The notes beneath the pieces were generated by a model that saw nothing but the letters and a program-made list of their open reading frames with translations, did no database searches and was not told the origin of the DNA. DNA of 64,000 nucleotides from the NCBI GenBank assembly GCA_013180625.2, contig SNVD02009519.1, positions 62,001 to 126,000 on the forward strand, in the 5' to 3' direction. Every line of letters begins with the position of its first letter. Position 1 is the stretch's first letter. The translations under genes and the position numbers were made by a program. Source of the DNA: Boswellia sacra (lineage: Eukaryota; Streptophyta; Magnoliopsida; Sapindales; Burseraceae). Shown one piece after another: positions 60,126 to 64,000 of the stretch.

Positions 60126-63100
60126 GGTAATATATAAGAATACATATTTTGATGAAAAGTAGGATATATATTTTGAGCATGTAAGAATATTTTTGAAATT
60201 CCCAATGATGTTTTGGTAACCTTAAAAGCTAGTCAATAAATGTACGCAGTGGCTAAACTAGCATGGCTGGGCTGGGCTGGGCTACAGCCGAACCAAGTTT
60301 TTTAAGAAAAAAAAATTTAAAGGTCAAAATTTGATAATTGTGATACTTAGTATGATATGTAAATAGAGGGTAACATACACAATCGAGTCAAATTTAAAAA
60401 GGGGCAAGAAATTTATATGTAATAAATAAATATTCAGACTGATAGTACAAGTTTAAAAAGAAAATTCTTTAGCTTTTTATTTTTCATTATATTATTTAAT
60501 TAGAAAAGGCAATTACCTTAATCTCATCCTACCCAAAAAAAAAATTTAGGATGAATCTTTTTCTTATTGTTCGTCTCTACATTTTAATTCTATAATAACA
60601 AAAAAGTATTCTATACAACTATTTTTATCATCAAATTCATTAAAAACTAAATATGGGTAGAAAATTTTAGCTCACCCAAAATAGAAAATTCTAGTTATGC
60701 CCCCCTGAATGTAAGTGAACAACATTGAACTTTTCATTACCAAAACAGCATTGCATGTTACAAAAGTTATTAAAATACTTGCAAGATCCCAGGAAAATAA
60801 AAATGAAAGCAGCTGCTACAGCTAGATAGTAACAAGGATAATCATACCTGGAAATAAGATCATGTATCGAAGTTGCTTCAATGAGATTGAATTGGAGGGA
60901 AGCTTTTGCATCCCCCTTAACTGCAAATTGCTCCAGATTTGTCAACGAATTTTTATCCCCCTTAACTTCAATCGGAGAAGCCAGTGATCCTTTCTTAGAA
61001 CGATCAACCAAGACAGGAAACTTCACTAGATTTTCGCAATTCCAAACCCCAATTAATCGAATGGAATCACACTCCATTTCCTTATCAGATACAGTCCGTA
61101 ATTGAGGAAGATTCAACAATGTGACCTTCTGGAGTCTTGGCATGGTGACTCTAGCATTGGTAGCAGAAGAACCCTCATCATCTTTCCCAATTACCTTCTC
61201 CATATTTTTACAATCTTGGACAACGATCTCTTCAAGATGTTTGAGAATTGTCATAGACTCACTTTTGAAAAGATACTTCAATTTGGCACAAAATGAAACA
61301 TCCACAACTCTCAGGTTCTCAAAACTTGGCCTTTTTGTTAACAGAGTTTCCTCATTACAATGCATCACCAACAATTCGAGTGTAGTGCTTGGCAGCCAAT
61401 CATCAGGATCATTAGGGAACTTGTTGATGAATGCTAAGCTGTTGCCACCCATTTTGCCATTGTACACGTCGCCTACGCAGAATTTGAAGCTCATGAGCCG
61501 TAGCCAGCGTTTTAAGGTAATGTAGTCCCTGAAGATTTCTGTGCTTCCGAAAGTAATCTCCAAAACACTCAAATCTTTAAGTTCTTTGAGATCCTGAACA
61601 CATGCTGCACTCTCGGACTCAGCTTGCATTGAGGACTTTGATTGCCATTTCAAGTTACATCCAATCATCATAAGTTCTTGGAGATTGTTCAATTTGTTCA
61701 CCAAGCCAGGTTGAAAACTTGTCAATCCTGTTCGAGATAGGTTCAGGCGTAAGAGTTTATTTAAGTAATGCATCCCAGATGGCAATTCTTTTACAGAGCA
61801 ACCAGAAATATCCAAAGCTTTTAGTGCCTCAAGCTTTGTTAAAGAGGCAGGAAGACTGGTCAAGAGCTTGCAGTCACGTAGAAACAAAGCGTAGAGATTC
61901 CTTAAAACAGAAATAGAATCTGGCAGGGATTTCACAATGGTATTTGATAGATCAAGCAATGTAAGGTTTGGGAAGCTGTTGAATAAGCCATTATGCAGTT
62001 GAATTTCAGTGGTGTTGTCATGTAAAAGCAATGTTTTTAACTTATAAAATCTGAGTCCTCCAGGGCTAAGCTCTTTAAGATCAGTTCTCTTCAATGAAAC
62101 TCTCTCAACATCTTCAGGCCAATCTTTAAAAAAATTCTCTTCAACTCTACCCTCAAACTTAGTGAAGAATTTAGCACCACTATCTTTGGTTATGCGGACT
62201 GCTGAATCCCATACAAGAGGATGCATCTTGACGTTTTCTACATCTCTCTCTTGGGGTGTAATCTCCAATAAAGAAGCATCTTGGAGCTCATTCAATATCT
62301 CTTGTGCTTCTTCCGCGTGCTCTACTAACCGGTTTACATCTCCCAATAAACCTCCCCACGTCCAATTCTCCATTAACTCCTTTGCCCCAAATTCATGTTT
62401 TCTTGGTTGAAGTGTACAGTAAGTGAAACATTCTTGAATGCAGCGATGTGTGCTAAACTTCAAATGGTCATAGCTAGGCTTTAGATTTTCAAACACTTCT
62501 TCTGTGATCAAAGATTTCAATTCCACTTCCAAAGCTGCAGGTACAACATTCAAATCTAATTTTTTCAGGTGACTTGCAGCCGTTACAACTGCCAGTGGCA
62601 GGCCACAACATTCTTCTGCCACATTCTTCAAAATTTGCTCAACTTTTTCTGGTATAGAAACATTTTTCAATTCTGCCCTGAGCAACTTCTCGGCTTCTCT
62701 ATTAGACAATAACTTCAATTCAATCGTTTCCGCTGCCATCTCTCTACACACTGATCTATATCTAGAAGTTATTATTACTGTGTACTGACCTGAACTCGGT
62801 GGAATCCCAATCTCTTCAGAAGGAAATGCTTCCCAAATATTATCTAAAACTAATAAGAATTTTCCCTTCATCAGCAAGGTCTTCATTATCATATCTGCAT
62901 TTTCAATAACTTCACCATCCGTTGGAAGTTCCAATCCTATTTCACTGGCTATTTTCATTTGCAGCTTCCAAAGATCGTCGTCTTGTGACACTTTCACCCA
63001 AAAACGATTATCAAACGCCCAGTATTGTTTTAAAAGTGTGTTAAAGACATGTGCCACAATCTCAGTTTTTCCTGTACCACCAGCTCCACAAACACCTAGA

Positions 63101-63599
63101 ATTTTTGTTTTATTTTCACAAGTTAAGCTCCTTATCTGATTAGCCTCTTGACTTCTCTGGAGGGCCTCTCTGATCGGTTGTACTCTTGCTTTATCATCAG
63201 ATTCTTTTATCTGGCGTTCACCCTCATGTATTAACCACTCTAAATTTCGGGAAAGCGCTTCAATCTGTCTTGCACTTCTGTACATTCCATAATAATCTGG
63301 GAACTGCCCAAACAGGATCCTGGGATTTTCTATTCCAATTTGAGGCTTGATTTTATTATATTCTTCCAAAAATGTGCGAACTTTATCTAACCATAAACGA
63401 TGCTCAAATTTCTGTCTTTTTACTAGTTCTTCTAGTTCTTTGAACTCACAAACTTTCTGTGCTAATGCTATGAATTTCTGTTCTCGTTCGTCTATGTAAG
63501 AAAAGCATCTCCTAAGAGATGGCTGTATAAGAGGTAGTAATGACACAATCGAAGCAATGCAGCCAACTATGCCCGAAATAATTCCGATAGTGTCGTTGG
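59008..63599 (-). CDS. CC-NB-ARC-LRR disease-resistance protein (CNL); first exon not found
   Basis: The main exon is 63599-60848 and the last exon 59065-59008 (minus). The join AG|gtatga ... cag|GGAGAG keeps frame and ends ERIAAVEEAGPKDIKYVD-stop. The 5' boundary is an acceptor (tgtacag|CC) opening ANDTIGIISGIVGCIASIVS, a typical CNL N-terminus; no in-frame ATG lies just upstream, so a short first exon is missing. The codon at 63546 is GTG. Numbering from there: coiled-coil region about 1-140, P-loop GAGGTGKT at 154-161, kinase-2 KFLLVLDNIWE, CCGLPLA at 314-319, and MHP instead of MHD at 441-443, then about eight LRRs. It is an intracellular immune receptor by family; its target is unknown. 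A degenerate sister lies at 19866-22660. Confidence 0.88.
60071..60124. repeat. (GTAT)n(GT)n microsatellite in the CNL intron
   Basis: Three GTAT units followed by about 21 GT units. The paralogous intron at 19580-19600 lacks the expansion. Confidence 0.97.
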
Positions 63600-64000
63600 C
63601 TGTACAGATTAAACGTGGAAAACAAGTTTTATGAGTAGCAACTTGTAAACTATAATTAAAATTTGAGGAAAAAAAAATTATATCTAGCTATACTATTAGT
63701 TCTAGGCAACTTTGAAAGTTTTAACCCAATTCATTGAAGAAACTCAAAGATGGAGAACAAACCTCACAAGCTAGAGAAAATATTGAAGAAACTCAAATCA
63801 TGAGAACTAACATATCATGAAAGAAAATATTCATCAAACTATAACCTTTTTTTAGTGTAGTTTTTTATATCTCAACCACTTAATCTAAATTTCAAATTAC
63901 AAGTGATCTGGAATGACAGATAAATCTAGAAATAACGTCATGGATACAAGTATCAGCTTAAAATGATACAAAACTTTGTAGTTGAAAGCTAATGTATTTT
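63600..64000 (-). other. CNL 5' intron or upstream sequence
   Basis: AT-rich sequence preceding the acceptor at 63600-63602 on the minus strand. It probably belongs to the intron after an unseen first exon. No ATG-bearing exon with a matching donor was recognised before the window ends. Confidence 0.5.

Noticed and set aside
59937..60137. Frame with a Cys-Val repeat
   Set aside because: Produced by the GT microsatellite.

Overview
The window is nuclear DNA of a flowering plant, almost certainly a eudicot. It is AT-rich, with GT-AG introns, NLR disease-resistance genes (one of them of the TIR type, which is rare or absent in monocots) and many nested plant transposons. The species cannot be named from the sequence alone.

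Layout. 1-3770: a decayed copia-type LTR element whose left LTR carries a hAT element and whose interior holds a tandem array of small TRIM-like LTR elements. 3992-15960 (minus): a four-exon TIR-NB-ARC-LRR gene with a 7.5-kb first intron that contains a long palindrome and several MITE/LTR remnants. 16690-17510: a GC-rich island with a local duplication. 17990-22660: a second, degenerate copy of the 3' half of the CC-type NLR found at 59.0-63.6 kb, broken by a Tourist-like element and a small LTR element. 23355-25545: a tandem array of roughly 0.5-kb units. 26-30.8 kb: mostly empty AT-rich DNA. 30849-33786: an intron-bearing Rab7 (RABG3-type) pseudogene.

35031-56340 is a tandem segmental duplication of about 3.3 kb that carries a gene for an unrecognised protein with a membrane-type C-terminus; both copies are pseudogenes. 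Copy A is split by a 5.66-kb chromovirus (Ty3/gypsy). Copy B carries three separate insertions: a 2.1-kb hAT element, a 3.5-kb CACTA element and a 2.6-kb solo LTR. Because the copies are paralogous, each insertion has its uninterrupted counterpart in the other copy, so ends and target duplications can be read directly.

The most notable object is the CACTA element (48405-51933). It carries what reads as a complete, intact small gene of the NUCLEAR FUSION DEFECTIVE 6 family, with promoter-like sequence, introns and two alternative last exons, and no visible transposase.

56930-57570 is a copia reverse-transcriptase remnant. 59008-63599 (minus) is a CC-NB-ARC-LRR gene whose reading frame continues through a splice into a small last exon 1.8 kb downstream; its first exon was not found. 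The TNL, the CNL and the CNL-related pseudogene share one orientation and form a small NLR cluster. Intact-looking host coding capacity is limited to the TNL, the CNL and the captured NFD6-like gene; the rest is transposons and pseudogenes.
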